Positions 43,810 through 53,129 of a DNA stretch of 64,000 bases are shown here, one piece after another. This stretch comes from an uncultured Tenacibaculum sp. (GTDB taxonomy: Bacteria > Bacteroidota > Bacteroidia > Flavobacteriales > Flavobacteriaceae). The stretch spans positions 83,891-147,890 of the forward strand of contig CANLMR010000007.1 in assembly GCA_947492185.1 (NCBI GenBank). Reading direction: 5' to 3'. The position numbers and the translations under genes were made by a program. The notes under the pieces were generated by a model. That model searched no databases, was not told the DNA's origin, and saw nothing but the letters and a program-made list of their open reading frames with translations. Position 1 is the first letter of the stretch, and each line of letters begins with the position of its first letter.

Positions 43810-43830
43810 TAAGTTAAGTTTGAATTAAAA

Positions 43831-43866
43831 AACACAAACCCTGCTTTAAGCAGGTGTTTTTGTTTT
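43831..43866 (+). terminator. terminator of the small lipoprotein gene
   Basis: A hairpin CCTGC / GCAGG with a TTTAA loop, extended by AACAC / GTGTT across a small bulge, runs into TTTTTGTTTTT. Confidence 0.75.
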
Positions 43867-43909
43867 TATGCGTATTTGAAAATAATTAAATTAGTAGAAA
43901 AATCACCAA

Positions 43910-45568
43910 ATGAAACCTTTAATCAAACTAACTATTTGTTTCCTAACTTTTTTACAAGTTTCAGGAATACAAGGACAAACTTTTAATGCTAAACTAGAGG
44001 AATTATCAAATTCATTAGCGAAAGTAGAAACAAGTAAATCAACATTTGATTTATCTATTACTTCAGAATTACCAGGTGTTGCAAATTTTATTCAAACAGA
44101 AACAACGAAAAAAGGTAAAGTAACAGAGTTGGCTTACGAGTTTAATTTTGCTGATATTGATGTAAATACTGTGCGATACGAAACATCTAAAGACCTTATA
44201 AAGGTTCAATTAATTGCTAAGCAAAATCAAAAAATGATTAAAGCCACTACCAATGGTGAAAAGATAAACTATATCAAAGAATTGTATATGTTAGCAACTG
44301 ATGTAGATAATGCTAGGTTGATAGTAGATTATATAAAGGAATTGATTCCTATTTCTAGTAAAATTACTGAAAATAGACTGTCTTTATCAGGATATGAAGA
44401 TCGTTTAGATTGGTTAGCTAAAAATATTTATACGGTTGAATCGGGAGAAAAAAAAATAGATCAGGTATTAGAAAAAAATGATAGTTATGTTGCAAGTGTT
44501 CAATATACAAACACTGAGTCTACAAGTAAATCAATTTTAAAAACGTCCTATGAATTTAATCTTTCCAATATCAATGAAAGAGGAGTTTTTTTTAAAAATA
44601 AAGCAAGTAATTTTGTAATAACAATTCCAGCAAAAAGAAATTTAAAAGTAATAAAAGTAGTTAATAATGGAGCTATAAAATCGTATGTTTCAAAGTTTGA
44701 AATTATTTGTAAAAGTATTGAGAATGCCCGTGAGCTGCAGAAGGTTTTTCAGGATATAATTCCGTTAGCAGAAAAACGTTTCAAATCAAGTTTGCCTAAG
44801 AGTATTTCAATACAAAAAGGAATGAATTTAATCAATGAAAAAATTGCTAAAATAGTTTCTGAAAAAGAAACAATTACCCAAAAAACAGAAGGGGATTGTA
44901 TTCTTTCCATTTCTCAAGTAAGTGAAACTTCAAAGAAAAAAGAAAGTAATATCTATGAATTGAATTTAATAGATATTAATAAGGAAGACGTTGAAGTGTT
45001 TGTAAAAGGGAAAAAAGTTTATTTAAATTTGAATACAATTGGAAAGAATAAATTTATAAAACATACTAAAAACGATGTTCAACAAAAGTATACAAGTAAG
45101 GTAAATATAGTTTGCAACGGAATTGAAGACGCTACAGTATGTAAAGAAACACTTAGAATATTAATTGAAGGTTGTACAAAAAATAAGCCTCAAGTATCTA
45201 ATACTTTTTTAGCTTTAACGAACGAATTAAAAAAAGTAAGTTTAGAGAAGTTAACTCATGATCAAAAACTAGAGCGTTTGGAAGAAGGAGGAATTAAATT
45301 TACATCAATTCAAGCTTCAAATAAAAAATCTGTTGAAAATATTCAAGAGTTTACATTAGAAGATTTGAATCCAAAATCAGTTATAATGAAAGTTTCTGGT
45401 AAAAAAGTAACTGTTGAAATAGCTACAAACTATCAAGAGAAAATAATTAAAACCTATAAAGACGGAGAAATAAAAAACTATACGAATAAAATATTATTGT
45501 ACTGTGATTCCATAGAAAACGGAAGAAAGATTTCTGATGTTTTAAGAAAAATTACGGGTAAGGAATAG
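43910..45568 (+). CDS. secreted protein with four degenerate ~125-residue repeats
   Basis: A 552-residue exported protein with a signal peptide ending GIQGQ. It consists of four tandem degenerate repeats (about 25-145, 150-290, 295-425 and 430-552). Each repeats a strand with 'EFNxxDIN', a 'KxxKxVxxG.I..Y.SK' segment and a closing 'IENAR..x..F...I' helix: compare YIKELYMLATDVDNARLIVDYIKELIP, YVSKFEIICKSIENARELQKVFQDIIP, YTSKVNIVCNGIEDATVCKETLRILIE and YTNKILLYCDSIENGRKISDVLRKITG. I do not recognise the family, and no catalytic motif is seen. It is flanked by terminators on both sides, so it is monocistronic. Confidence 0.7.
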   Translation: MKPLIKLTICFLTFLQVSGIQGQTFNAKLEELSNSLAKVETSKSTFDLSITSELPGVANFIQTETTKKGKVTELAYEFNFADIDVNTVRYETSKDLIKVQLIAKQNQKMIKATTNGEKINYIKELYMLATDVDNARLIVDYIKELIPISSKITENRLSLSGYEDRLDWLAKNIYTVESGEKKIDQVLEKNDSYVASVQYTNTESTSKSILKTSYEFNLSNINERGVFFKNKASNFVITIPAKRNLKVIKVVNNGAIKSYVSKFEIICKSIENARELQKVFQDIIPLAEKRFKSSLPKSISIQKGMNLINEKIAKIVSEKETITQKTEGDCILSISQVSETSKKKESNIYELNLIDINKEDVEVFVKGKKVYLNLNTIGKNKFIKHTKNDVQQKYTSKVNIVCNGIEDATVCKETLRILIEGCTKNKPQVSNTFLALTNELKKVSLEKLTHDQKLERLEEGGIKFTSIQASNKKSVENIQEFTLEDLNPKSVIMKVSGKKVTVEIATNYQEKIIKTYKDGEIKNYTNKILLYCDSIENGRKISDVLRKITGKE

Positions 45569-45587
45569 TATAAAAAAATAACACTTT

Positions 45588-45616
45588 AAAAGACCACACT
45601 TGTTGTGGTCTTTTTA
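45588..45616 (+). terminator. terminator of the four-repeat secreted protein gene
   Basis: An 11-bp stem AAAAGACCACA / TGTGGTCTTTT with loop CTTGT is followed by T residues. It ends about 11 nt before the ATG of the next gene. Confidence 0.88.
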
Positions 45617-45626
45617 TTTTTACATT

Positions 45627-46355
45627 ATGAAGAAAGCGTTTTTTAATTGGAGTACAGGAAAAGATTCTGCTTTTGCTTTATACAAAGTCCTAGAGCAAAA
45701 AGAATACTCCATAGAAACTTTATTGACAAATGTAAATAAAGATTATTCGAGAATTTCAATGCATGGACTTAGAGAAGAATTATTAGACAAACAAGTTGAA
45801 AACATTGGTTTATCTGTTGAGAAATTGTATTTCCCAGCTCAGGTTACAATGGATCTGTACAATGAAACCATGAAAGAAAAGCTTTCACAGTTTAAAGCTA
45901 AAGGAATGGGCTATTCAATTTTTGGAGATATTTTTCTTGAAGATTTAAAAAACTACCGTGATCAAAAACTATCAGAAGTTGAACTTACCGGTGTTTATCC
46001 GCTTTGGAAACAAGATACTAAATCACTTATCAAGGAATTTTTAGCTTTAGGTTTTAAAGCAATTACAGTGTGTGTAAATGCAAAAATACTAGGAAAAGAG
46101 TTTGTAGGTAGAATTATTGATGAGGATTTTATAAATGAACTTCCGGATAATGTAGATGTATGTGGAGAAAACGGAGAATTCCATACGTTTGTATTTGATG
46201 GACCCATATTCATAAAACCTGTTGATTTCGAAATAGGAGAAAAGGTGTTAAAATCTTACACCTTAAACGAAGATGAAGATCAAAATTGTCATTCGAATAC
46301 TTCGGAGAAGGTAAAGACTTATGATACCAGTTTTTGGTATTGCGATTTAAAATAA
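45627..46355 (+). CDS. diphthine--ammonia-ligase-like (DUF71) ATP-binding protein
   Basis: A 242-residue protein of the adenine-nucleotide alpha-hydrolase type. The ATG at 45627 gives MKKAFFNWSTGKDSAFALYK, the ATP-pyrophosphatase-like SGGKDS-type loop (here STGKDS). ISMHGLREELLDKQVENIGL and SIFGDIFLEDLKNYRDQKL follow; GENGEFHTFVFDGPIF near residue 175-190 is the conserved C-terminal motif. The archaeal and eukaryotic relatives amidate diphthine. Bacteria lack diphthamide, so the substrate here is unknown. A start at 45600 would run into the preceding terminator. Confidence 0.85.
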   Translation: MKKAFFNWSTGKDSAFALYKVLEQKEYSIETLLTNVNKDYSRISMHGLREELLDKQVENIGLSVEKLYFPAQVTMDLYNETMKEKLSQFKAKGMGYSIFGDIFLEDLKNYRDQKLSEVELTGVYPLWKQDTKSLIKEFLALGFKAITVCVNAKILGKEFVGRIIDEDFINELPDNVDVCGENGEFHTFVFDGPIFIKPVDFEIGEKVLKSYTLNEDEDQNCHSNTSEKVKTYDTSFWYCDLK

Positions 46356-46356
46356 A

Positions 46357-46926
46357 TTATGCTATTTGTTTCTCTAAAGCTAAGAAATGAGTTGTTTTAC
46401 CATTATGCTTTAAAGGGAAAATATGTAGTTCACACTTATAAGTAGAATTATCTTTTCTATGATTAATAATTACTTCCTTGAAAGGTTTGTTATCTTCTAG
46501 TTTTTCTCTAATTCGTTTTCTAGTAGCTTCAGAAGTTTTACTTCCTTGTAAAAATATTGGAGACTTTTTCAAAGCATAATTTTTAGGATAACCAGTCATT
46601 TTTGAGAAACCTTCATTAACCCAAAGAATACTTCTGTTTATATCTGTTAAAATTAATGCTTCAAAAGGATTTTCCGTAAGAACTGATTTAATAGTGTTTT
46701 TCCAAGTTTCACCTTTAGCAAGATGCTCTAAAGTCTGGATATCGCTTTGAATAGTCTTTTTTTTTAATATGGAGTTAAAGTTTTGTACATGAAAGTCAAA
46801 ACTTAATAAGCTTACTGGTTTATTTTCTTCAGTTTTTAAATAACCTTTAATTTCTTTGTAATCTTCAACATTCAAAGAGTTGATAAAAAGATCTAAACTC
46901 TTCATCATGCTTATTGGGTTTTTCAT
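46357..46926 (-). CDS. PAS protein with LOV-like core but no photoactive cysteine
   Basis: A 189-residue protein from the ATG at 46926; a TTG start 21 nt upstream is unlikely. Residues about 85-182 form a PAS domain close to LOV: ALILTDINRSILWVNEGFSKMTGYP, then KKSPIFLQGSKTSEATRKRIREKL, INHRKDNSTYKCELHIFPLKHNGKTTHFLALEKQ. The LOV signature NCRFLQG is replaced by SPIFLQG, so the flavin-adduct Cys becomes Pro. One flavin-contacting Asn (in INHRKD) remains. No output domain is present; the N-terminal ~80 residues are helical. It may bind flavin or another ligand without adduct formation. Confidence 0.8.
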   Translation of the reverse strand: MKNPISMMKSLDLFINSLNVEDYKEIKGYLKTEENKPVSLLSFDFHVQNFNSILKKKTIQSDIQTLEHLAKGETWKNTIKSVLTENPFEALILTDINRSILWVNEGFSKMTGYPKNYALKKSPIFLQGSKTSEATRKRIREKLEDNKPFKEVIINHRKDNSTYKCELHIFPLKHNGKTTHFLALEKQIA

Positions 46927-46980
46927 CTTGCTGTTTGTTTTGGGCAACTAAAAATAACGATAAGATTCTAAACTATAATA

Positions 46981-49446
46981 CTATTTAACCATAAATAATG
47001 CGTTGGCAAAGAATAATTTACCATTATCCCAAAAACCTCTAAATAAAGGATTATCAGCTAAGTAGATAATATGTCCGTTTCCAACTCTTTCGGTTCCAAA
47101 GATTAATGATTTTTTCTGATTTGTCAATGTTTTACTTCCTGCAAAACCAGCAACTATAGTGTTATCATCAAGTGTAACAACATTATTTCCTCTTTTTAAA
47201 TAATCGTAAGAATTTGTCCCCAGTTTTAAAGTAAAATAATCTTTAGTATAACCAAAACCTAAAGGATGTGTAATGTCTACATTTGTTTTAAAAATGGCGC
47301 CAGTAATTAAGTTTTTAATTTGTTCTCTTTCAGTTTCTGCATAAACTCGTTTTTTTGCTTCTGTTTTAGAAGTATCTTTTTTCTTTTTGGTTTTTTTGAC
47401 TGTTAAACCAAATTGTTTACTATTTGCAAAAACTAGGTTAGCATAACCAATAGAAATCACTTTTCCACCTTGATTCATCCAAGATTTTAAAGCTTTCAAT
47501 TTATCCTTACTTAGAATTCCTGAGTAACTTCCGTTTGGTAAAATAAGAATATTGAATTTAGACAATACCTGAGAAGATAAATCACTCGTTTTGATAGCAC
47601 TGTAATCATAATTTAAATCTTGTTCTAAAAAGTAACGAACTTCACCATAACTTAAAGTAGAAATTCCTTTCCCTCCTAAAACTGCTATTTTTTTCTTTTT
47701 TATTTCGGTAACACTGTATGACCCTATATCAACTCCATTTGTTGATAATCCAGTAGTAATATGTTTATTTTCTTTATTGTGTTTTTTACTTATTTTGAAC
47801 ACTAAATCATCAAAGTTTTTTAAGTGTTTGTTGTCTCTTTTTGTAACAATCAACGAGCCAGGTTGTAACTTTTGATTACTATTTTCCATAGCTTTACTTG
47901 TAGTTCTTACTCTAATTTTATGCTGTATAAAATCTGTTAATAACGCTGCATCAGAAATGTGATTCCAATCGAAAACATATGCATATACATTACTTTTTAA
48001 AACAACTTTATTATTTGGATTAGTAGCGGTTGTAGCGATATCTTTTTTAGATGCAACTGCATTTAAACCATAAGCATAAGGCAAAGACCATGAAGTAATA
48101 TCATAAGTTAAAGAATCTTTGATTTTTGTTTTAGGTTCAAATAAAACTTCAATTAATTTCCCTTTCGGTTGATTAGTAGAAATACTTAAGTTATCTCCAG
48201 TTACTTTTAATTGTCCATTTCTGTTTTTGTTATAAATAAATCCAGATATTGAAGCAACATTGGTTTTTCCATATTTGATTTCATGACGATCAAGAAGCTT
48301 CTTTAAAGCTTTTAGTTTATCAGTATTACCTTCTAAAACATAAGACTTAAACTTAAAATTTCTGTTATTAAAGTAGTTTTTGAATTCGGTATTTAATTTA
48401 TTAGCATTTTTCGAAGCTATTTCAACTGTTGATAATCCTGTAGTTGTGTGGTGTGTTAATCGATCTTTTAAAGTTAAAATATCTCCTTCTTTAGTTTTAA
48501 TTCCTAAGCCAGCTTTACCATGTCCAGCTTGTTCATAAGTCATACCAATTGCTCCGTTAAAAGTGGGGTAGGTGTCACCATAGCTAGGATATAATAAATC
48601 AAAGCTTTCTTTGGTAAAATATAACCAGCCATTTTTATCAAAATACTTTGCATGATTTTTTCCTAATTCACCTTGAAAATCTCTTTGGAATTTTGTGATA
48701 ATCTCATGGAAAGGTTCTGCAGCAGGAGCAAAATAATAAGGGTTGTTATAATATTGCTCATGAAAATCTACATGAATATGTGGCATCCATTTATTATATA
48801 CTTTTAATCGTTGTTGAGATTCTACCTGTGTTGTCCATGCCCAATCTCTGTTTAGGTCAAATAAGTAATGATTTGGACGACCTTGAATCCAAGGTTCATT
48901 ATGTTCTGTTGCTAAAGGATTTGAATTTAGATTTCTGTTTTTAACTTGGTTAAACCAGTTTACATAGCGATCACGTCCGTCAGGGTTCAAACAAGGATCA
49001 ATGATCACAATTGTATTTTCTAGCCAAGTTTGTTTCTCGGTAAGTAGTTTGTATGCTGTAAGCATAGATGCTTCACTTGAAGAAGCTTCATTACCATGAA
49101 CATTATAACTTAACCAAACAATAGACTTGTCTTTTAAACCGATTGTATTTTCTAGTTTGGCATTCGTTAGATGTTGTTTTCTTATAGATTCAATATTCTC
49201 TAGATTACTTTTACTAGATATAAAAGCGACTTGTAATGTTCTTCTTTCGTTAGTTTTTCCATACTTCTCTAAAGTAATGCTTTGAGAATTCTCAGCTAAA
49301 TATTTGAAATACTCAACTACTTCATGATGCCTTGAAAATTGAGATCCTAATGGATAGCCTAAGAATTCTGATGGAGATTTTATGTTTTGTGAAAAAATAG
49401 TGATAAAACTAACAAGTGTTAGTACTAACGAAATTTTAAATCGCAT
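46981..49446 (-). CDS. secreted M14-family zinc carboxypeptidase with GATase-like C-terminal region
   Basis: An 821-residue exported peptidase. The start at 49446 gives the signal peptide MRFKISLVLTLVSFITIFSQ; an ATG at 49506 would overlap the upstream gene. Zinc ligands occur in YNVHGNEASSSEA (HxxE, about 120-130) and the His of WMPHIHVDFHEQYY. DGRDRYVNWFNQ and LFDLNRDWAW are substrate-binding elements, and the catalytic Glu lies in GMTYEQAG. The C-terminal ~250 residues (IAVLGGKGISTLSYGEVRYFLEQ... LPNGSYSGILSKDKLKALKSWMNQGGKVISIG) resemble a class I glutamine-amidotransferase-like fold without a clear triad. It follows the TIGR02757 gene, with which it may be co-transcribed. Confidence 0.9.
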   Translation of the reverse strand: MRFKISLVLTLVSFITIFSQNIKSPSEFLGYPLGSQFSRHHEVVEYFKYLAENSQSITLEKYGKTNERRTLQVAFISSKSNLENIESIRKQHLTNAKLENTIGLKDKSIVWLSYNVHGNEASSSEASMLTAYKLLTEKQTWLENTIVIIDPCLNPDGRDRYVNWFNQVKNRNLNSNPLATEHNEPWIQGRPNHYLFDLNRDWAWTTQVESQQRLKVYNKWMPHIHVDFHEQYYNNPYYFAPAAEPFHEIITKFQRDFQGELGKNHAKYFDKNGWLYFTKESFDLLYPSYGDTYPTFNGAIGMTYEQAGHGKAGLGIKTKEGDILTLKDRLTHHTTTGLSTVEIASKNANKLNTEFKNYFNNRNFKFKSYVLEGNTDKLKALKKLLDRHEIKYGKTNVASISGFIYNKNRNGQLKVTGDNLSISTNQPKGKLIEVLFEPKTKIKDSLTYDITSWSLPYAYGLNAVASKKDIATTATNPNNKVVLKSNVYAYVFDWNHISDAALLTDFIQHKIRVRTTSKAMENSNQKLQPGSLIVTKRDNKHLKNFDDLVFKISKKHNKENKHITTGLSTNGVDIGSYSVTEIKKKKIAVLGGKGISTLSYGEVRYFLEQDLNYDYSAIKTSDLSSQVLSKFNILILPNGSYSGILSKDKLKALKSWMNQGGKVISIGYANLVFANSKQFGLTVKKTKKKKDTSKTEAKKRVYAETEREQIKNLITGAIFKTNVDITHPLGFGYTKDYFTLKLGTNSYDYLKRGNNVVTLDDNTIVAGFAGSKTLTNQKKSLIFGTERVGNGHIIYLADNPLFRGFWDNGKLFFANALFMVK

Positions 49447-49492
49447 GAAACTTAAATTTGATTGATTCTCAAATGTAAGCAAATAAATTGAG

Positions 49493-50254
49493 CTAAAACT
49501 TCTCAAAAACTCCTAAGCCAAATAAAGCGAAATCATATTTTACGGGGTCAGAATTGTCAAACTTTCTGAGAATTGAATCCAGTTCTTGAATTGCTTTCCA
49601 ATCGTTCTGTTTTCTTTTTAAAACACCTAGTTTTCGTGCAATGTTTCCAGTATGTACATCTAGTGGACAATGTAAATATGCTGGATTATGAGTTTTCCAA
49701 ATTCCAAAATCTACACCTTTATTAGCGTCTCTAACCATCCAACGTAAATACATATTTATTCGTTTGGCTGCAGAACCTTTTATTGGGTCTGATACGTGTT
49801 TTTGGGTCCTTGGTAAATGTGGAATTTCAAAAAATATTCTCTTGAAATTACTTATAGCTAATTGATAATTATTTTTGTCTTTAGGAAGTAAAGTAGCTTC
49901 TAAACCATTATGATTAGTATAGATGTTTTTCAAAGACTTTATAAAAAATTTAAAATCTTCTGCATTAAAAGTTCGGTGGACAAAACCATCAAATTTTTCT
50001 AAATCATCTTCAGTATGATTCATCACAAAATCAAATGGAGAATTCCCAATTAACTCCATCATTTTTGAAGCATTATTGATAATCATTTTGCGATTTCCCC
50101 ATGCAATTGTTGCAGATAAAAATCCAGCGATTTCAATATCCTCTTTCAAAGCAAATTGATGTGGAATTTGAATTGGATCACTCTCAATGAAGTTTATGTT
50201 TTCATAAAGAGCGGCTTTTTCGTTTAAAAATTCTTTAAGTTCTTTTTGTGTCAC
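49493..50254 (-). CDS. TIGR02757 family protein
   Basis: A 253-residue protein of the Bacteroidetes-wide TIGR02757 family (DUF2400). It shows KAALYENINFIESDPIQIPHQF, EIAGFLSATIAWGNRKMIINNASKMMEL, KRINMYLRWMVRDANKGVDFGIW and LHCPLDVHTGNIARKLGVLKRKQNDWKAIQELD, the last resembling HhH-GPD DNA glycosylase elements. A relation to DNA glycosylases is likely but no activity is established. It starts 3 nt after the CPBP protease stop and is followed by the M14 gene. Confidence 0.88.
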   Translation of the reverse strand: MTQKELKEFLNEKAALYENINFIESDPIQIPHQFALKEDIEIAGFLSATIAWGNRKMIINNASKMMELIGNSPFDFVMNHTEDDLEKFDGFVHRTFNAEDFKFFIKSLKNIYTNHNGLEATLLPKDKNNYQLAISNFKRIFFEIPHLPRTQKHVSDPIKGSAAKRINMYLRWMVRDANKGVDFGIWKTHNPAYLHCPLDVHTGNIARKLGVLKRKQNDWKAIQELDSILRKFDNSDPVKYDFALFGLGVFEKF

Positions 50255-50257
50255 TTC

Positions 50258-50809
50258 CTATATTAAATCACTACCAAAACTAATTAAAATAAAGAAAGCA
50301 TTATAAGTAGCATGTAATAAAATACTCCAAGCTAAACCAAAACGAACTCGAATAAAACCTAAATAACCACCCAAAATAGTTTGTGGTAAAACTAAAATTG
50401 GAGCTAAAAGCAACACATTTGTCGTCATAGTAAAATTAGTAATATGTACTAATCCAAATAAAACAGCAAATATGTAAAATGCAGGTTTAAAATATTTAGG
50501 GTTGTGAAAAAGTGTAAGTGGAGCTCTAAAAATTAATTCTTCAAATAATGGTGCAAAAACAACAGCTAAAAAGAAAATTACAGCTTTAGGAAATTGATTC
50601 ATCAATTCTTCCATAGCATGTTGATTCATATCCACTAAACCAGAAGATTCTATTAAGCCAAACACAGGCATAATAATAGCACTTGTAATTATACTAATAA
50701 TTAACAAGTGAAAGAATTTCTTAAACCTATAATTATTATCTGTATTCTCGTCTTGTGCTAATACTGGGTTTTTTAAATAGGCTATTAGCTCATTAAAGGT
50801 TTCTCTCAT
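50258..50809 (-). CDS. CPBP-family intramembrane metalloprotease
   Basis: A 183-residue membrane protein of the CPBP (CAAX protease and bacteriocin-processing) family. The catalytic motif is VFAPLFEELIFRAPL (EExxxR), followed by FAVLFGLVHIT (FxxxH) and ILLHATYNAFFI (HxxxN). About five hydrophobic segments are present. Such proteases cut within or near membranes; the substrate is unknown. Its stop lies 3 nt before the TIGR02757 start, so they are probably co-transcribed. Confidence 0.88.
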   Translation of the reverse strand: MRETFNELIAYLKNPVLAQDENTDNNYRFKKFFHLLIISIITSAIIMPVFGLIESSGLVDMNQHAMEELMNQFPKAVIFFLAVVFAPLFEELIFRAPLTLFHNPKYFKPAFYIFAVLFGLVHITNFTMTTNVLLLAPILVLPQTILGGYLGFIRVRFGLAWSILLHATYNAFFILISFGSDLI

Positions 50810-50863
50810 ATAAAATTGTTTGATGTATAAGTAGGTAAAATTTAATAAATGTTACATGTATAA

Positions 50864-52348
50864 TTAATATTTAGCAGCTCCAACATTTTTAGAGCTCTTT
50901 AAAATAAATGCTCTCAAATCTTGATTTGCCTTTTCTAAATCTTCTTTTCTTAAATACATCATGTGTCCACTTCTATAACCTTTAAAACTCATTCTGTTTT
51001 TTAGTTTCCCACTAGGATCAATCTTACCCATTGTATATTTTGCTGCACTATACGTAGTTGCACCATCATAATAACCAGATTGAACTAATATTTGTAAATA
51101 CGGATTTTGAGCCATAGCTTTTCTTAGGTTTTCTCTTGAGTTGTCATTAGAGAAATCCCAAGGATGAACTGGGCCAAACATGTAATATTTTACATCAGTT
51201 TTGAACTTTAATACATTTTGAGTGTAGTAATTAATAGCGGGAGTAAATGAATGTAACCAAGAAACTAATTCAGGACTATAGTCTGGTCTTGTTCCAGTTT
51301 CCGTTCGATCTAACCCTAAATATCTACTATCTAATCTTCCGATTGTTTTTCCATTTTTATCTCTCAATAATTCCTTCCAGAAATATGCTTTAGGAAGTTC
51401 TAAATTGTGTTTTAAAATCACTTCTTTTTTTACTCCAGAGTAATATGCCATTTTTTCAGCAATGTTATTCTTTTCTGTCTCTCCAATATATCCACCTTTG
51501 GCTAAAGCAGGTAATAATTTATTGATCGCAAAATCCTCTGATTCGGGAAGAATATCTAACAAATCTTTTTGTTGTAGTTCACTTGGAAGCTGTTTATGAT
51601 ACCAAGCTGCTGCCGTGTAATATGGAAAGTTAATAGCGTAATCTTCTGAAGCTCCAGTACGAATAAGTTTATAATCAGCAGGCGAAACCATAATTACTCC
51701 ATTTAAATACATCCATTGTCTACTTTGTAATTCATAAGCCAATTGCATCACACGAGTACCACCGTAACTTTCTCCAATAATATATTTTGGTGCTTTCCAT
51801 TTATTATTTCTAGTAATAAAAGTATTCAACCAATCTGCTAAATATTTTGCATCTGCATTTACACCAAAGAAATATTTTTTGTCAACTTTTTCATCCTTTT
51901 TAATTATAGGTCTTGAATATCCAGTATTCACCGGGTTAATAAAAACAATGTCAGCAACATCTAATACAGAATATGGATTGTCTTTTATTCCATATGGTTG
52001 AATAGGATTTCCTTCATCATCTATTTTTAATGTTTTTGGGCCTGTGTACGCAATATGCATCCAAACAGAAGCTGATCCCGGTCCTCCATTAAATGACATT
52101 ATGATCGGACGATTTTCACTTCGAGTGATATCTGTTCTATAATAATAGGTGTAAAATAAAGTGGCTTTTATATTTCCGTTTGCATCAAAAACGGGTTGTG
52201 TTCCTGTTTGAGCTTTATAAGTAATTTTCTTTCCATTAATTGTTGTAGCATATGAAGTTACAACAGTTGTGTCAGCAGGAACTCTTTTGTCTTGAGAAAA
52301 GATGTTTGTTGTAAAAAAAACAACGAGTAATAGAAGGTTTTTTTTCAT
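50864..52348 (-). CDS. secreted S10-family serine carboxypeptidase
   Basis: A 494-residue exported peptidase (signal peptide ending TTNIFSQ). NGGPGSASVWMHI is the oxyanion region, IGESYGGTRVMQLAYEL carries the nucleophile Ser (GESYGG), and the Asp and His of the triad are probably in QSGYYDGATTYSAAKY and the C-terminal GYRSGHMMYLRKEDL. The family removes C-terminal residues at acidic pH in eukaryotes; bacterial members are less studied. It lies 13 nt upstream of the DUF3667 gene. Confidence 0.9.
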   Translation of the reverse strand: MKKNLLLLVVFFTTNIFSQDKRVPADTTVVTSYATTINGKKITYKAQTGTQPVFDANGNIKATLFYTYYYRTDITRSENRPIIMSFNGGPGSASVWMHIAYTGPKTLKIDDEGNPIQPYGIKDNPYSVLDVADIVFINPVNTGYSRPIIKKDEKVDKKYFFGVNADAKYLADWLNTFITRNNKWKAPKYIIGESYGGTRVMQLAYELQSRQWMYLNGVIMVSPADYKLIRTGASEDYAINFPYYTAAAWYHKQLPSELQQKDLLDILPESEDFAINKLLPALAKGGYIGETEKNNIAEKMAYYSGVKKEVILKHNLELPKAYFWKELLRDKNGKTIGRLDSRYLGLDRTETGTRPDYSPELVSWLHSFTPAINYYTQNVLKFKTDVKYYMFGPVHPWDFSNDNSRENLRKAMAQNPYLQILVQSGYYDGATTYSAAKYTMGKIDPSGKLKNRMSFKGYRSGHMMYLRKEDLEKANQDLRAFILKSSKNVGAAKY

Positions 52349-52361
52349 TTGGTTGACTGTT

Positions 52362-53075
52362 TTAATAAAGTTTTAGTAACCCAATAATAGTTATTATTGA
52401 AAGTAAAACAATAATGAAAAAGAGGATTACTGTAAAAGATAGTAGAAGAAATTCCCACTTATTTTTTTTGTCATAAAAAACTTTATAAATATACCATATT
52501 AAGGCGATATAAATAAAAGGGTTGAAAAGAATTGTGAATCTAAAAACAGCGAAAGAAATAAGGCCTACTAAAAGTGTAACATGACCTAGAATAAAAGAAT
52601 TAATAGTAATATGCTCAATAAAGTTATAACGTTTGAAAAATAACTTCGTTAGAAACGAAAGAGGAATTACAGTAAAAACCCAAAAAAATTTAAAATAATC
52701 TTTGATAAACCTGCCTCCACTTGAGCCTATTTTAAAAGAGATGTCATCTCTAACTTTATCAATCAGACTCTCAGAAGCCATAGGTTGAGGTTTAAGTATT
52801 GATTCAATTATTAAGTAGGCAGTAACAGATATTATCAAAAATGAAATAGGGTTAAATATTCCTTTTCGTTTTCCTTTTAAGTACTCATCAATAGTAGTTT
52901 TTGGTCTAGTGGTTAAGTTTTTTAAATTATAAAGAAATCCTTTGTCCATATTTGTAACAGTTGCAAAAGTACTTTCTATTGTAGAACCAAATGTGATTTT
53001 TGGAGTTCCGCTTTTTTCACCACAATTAGGGCAAAATTTTTCATCATGTTCGAAGCCGCATGAAATGCAAATCAT
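52362..53075 (-). CDS. DUF3667 membrane protein with zinc ribbon
   Basis: A 237-residue protein. The N-terminus is a zinc ribbon, ICISCGFEHDEKFCPNCGEK (two CxxC pairs within 20 residues). The DUF3667 region follows: FGSTIESTFATVTNMDKGFLYNLKNLTTRPKTTIDEYLKGKRKGIFNPISFLIISVTAYLI. About four membrane segments are present, ending KNKWEFLLLSFTVILFFIIVLLSIITIIGLLKLY. The function is unknown. It lies just upstream of the LolD-like gene on the same strand. Confidence 0.85.
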   Translation of the reverse strand: MICISCGFEHDEKFCPNCGEKSGTPKITFGSTIESTFATVTNMDKGFLYNLKNLTTRPKTTIDEYLKGKRKGIFNPISFLIISVTAYLIIESILKPQPMASESLIDKVRDDISFKIGSSGGRFIKDYFKFFWVFTVIPLSFLTKLFFKRYNFIEHITINSFILGHVTLLVGLISFAVFRFTILFNPFIYIALIWYIYKVFYDKKNKWEFLLLSFTVILFFIIVLLSIITIIGLLKLY

Positions 53076-53129
53076 TTACTTACTGTTTATTAGGTTAAAA
53101 TTGATTATGCAGAGTTAGGAACAATTTTT

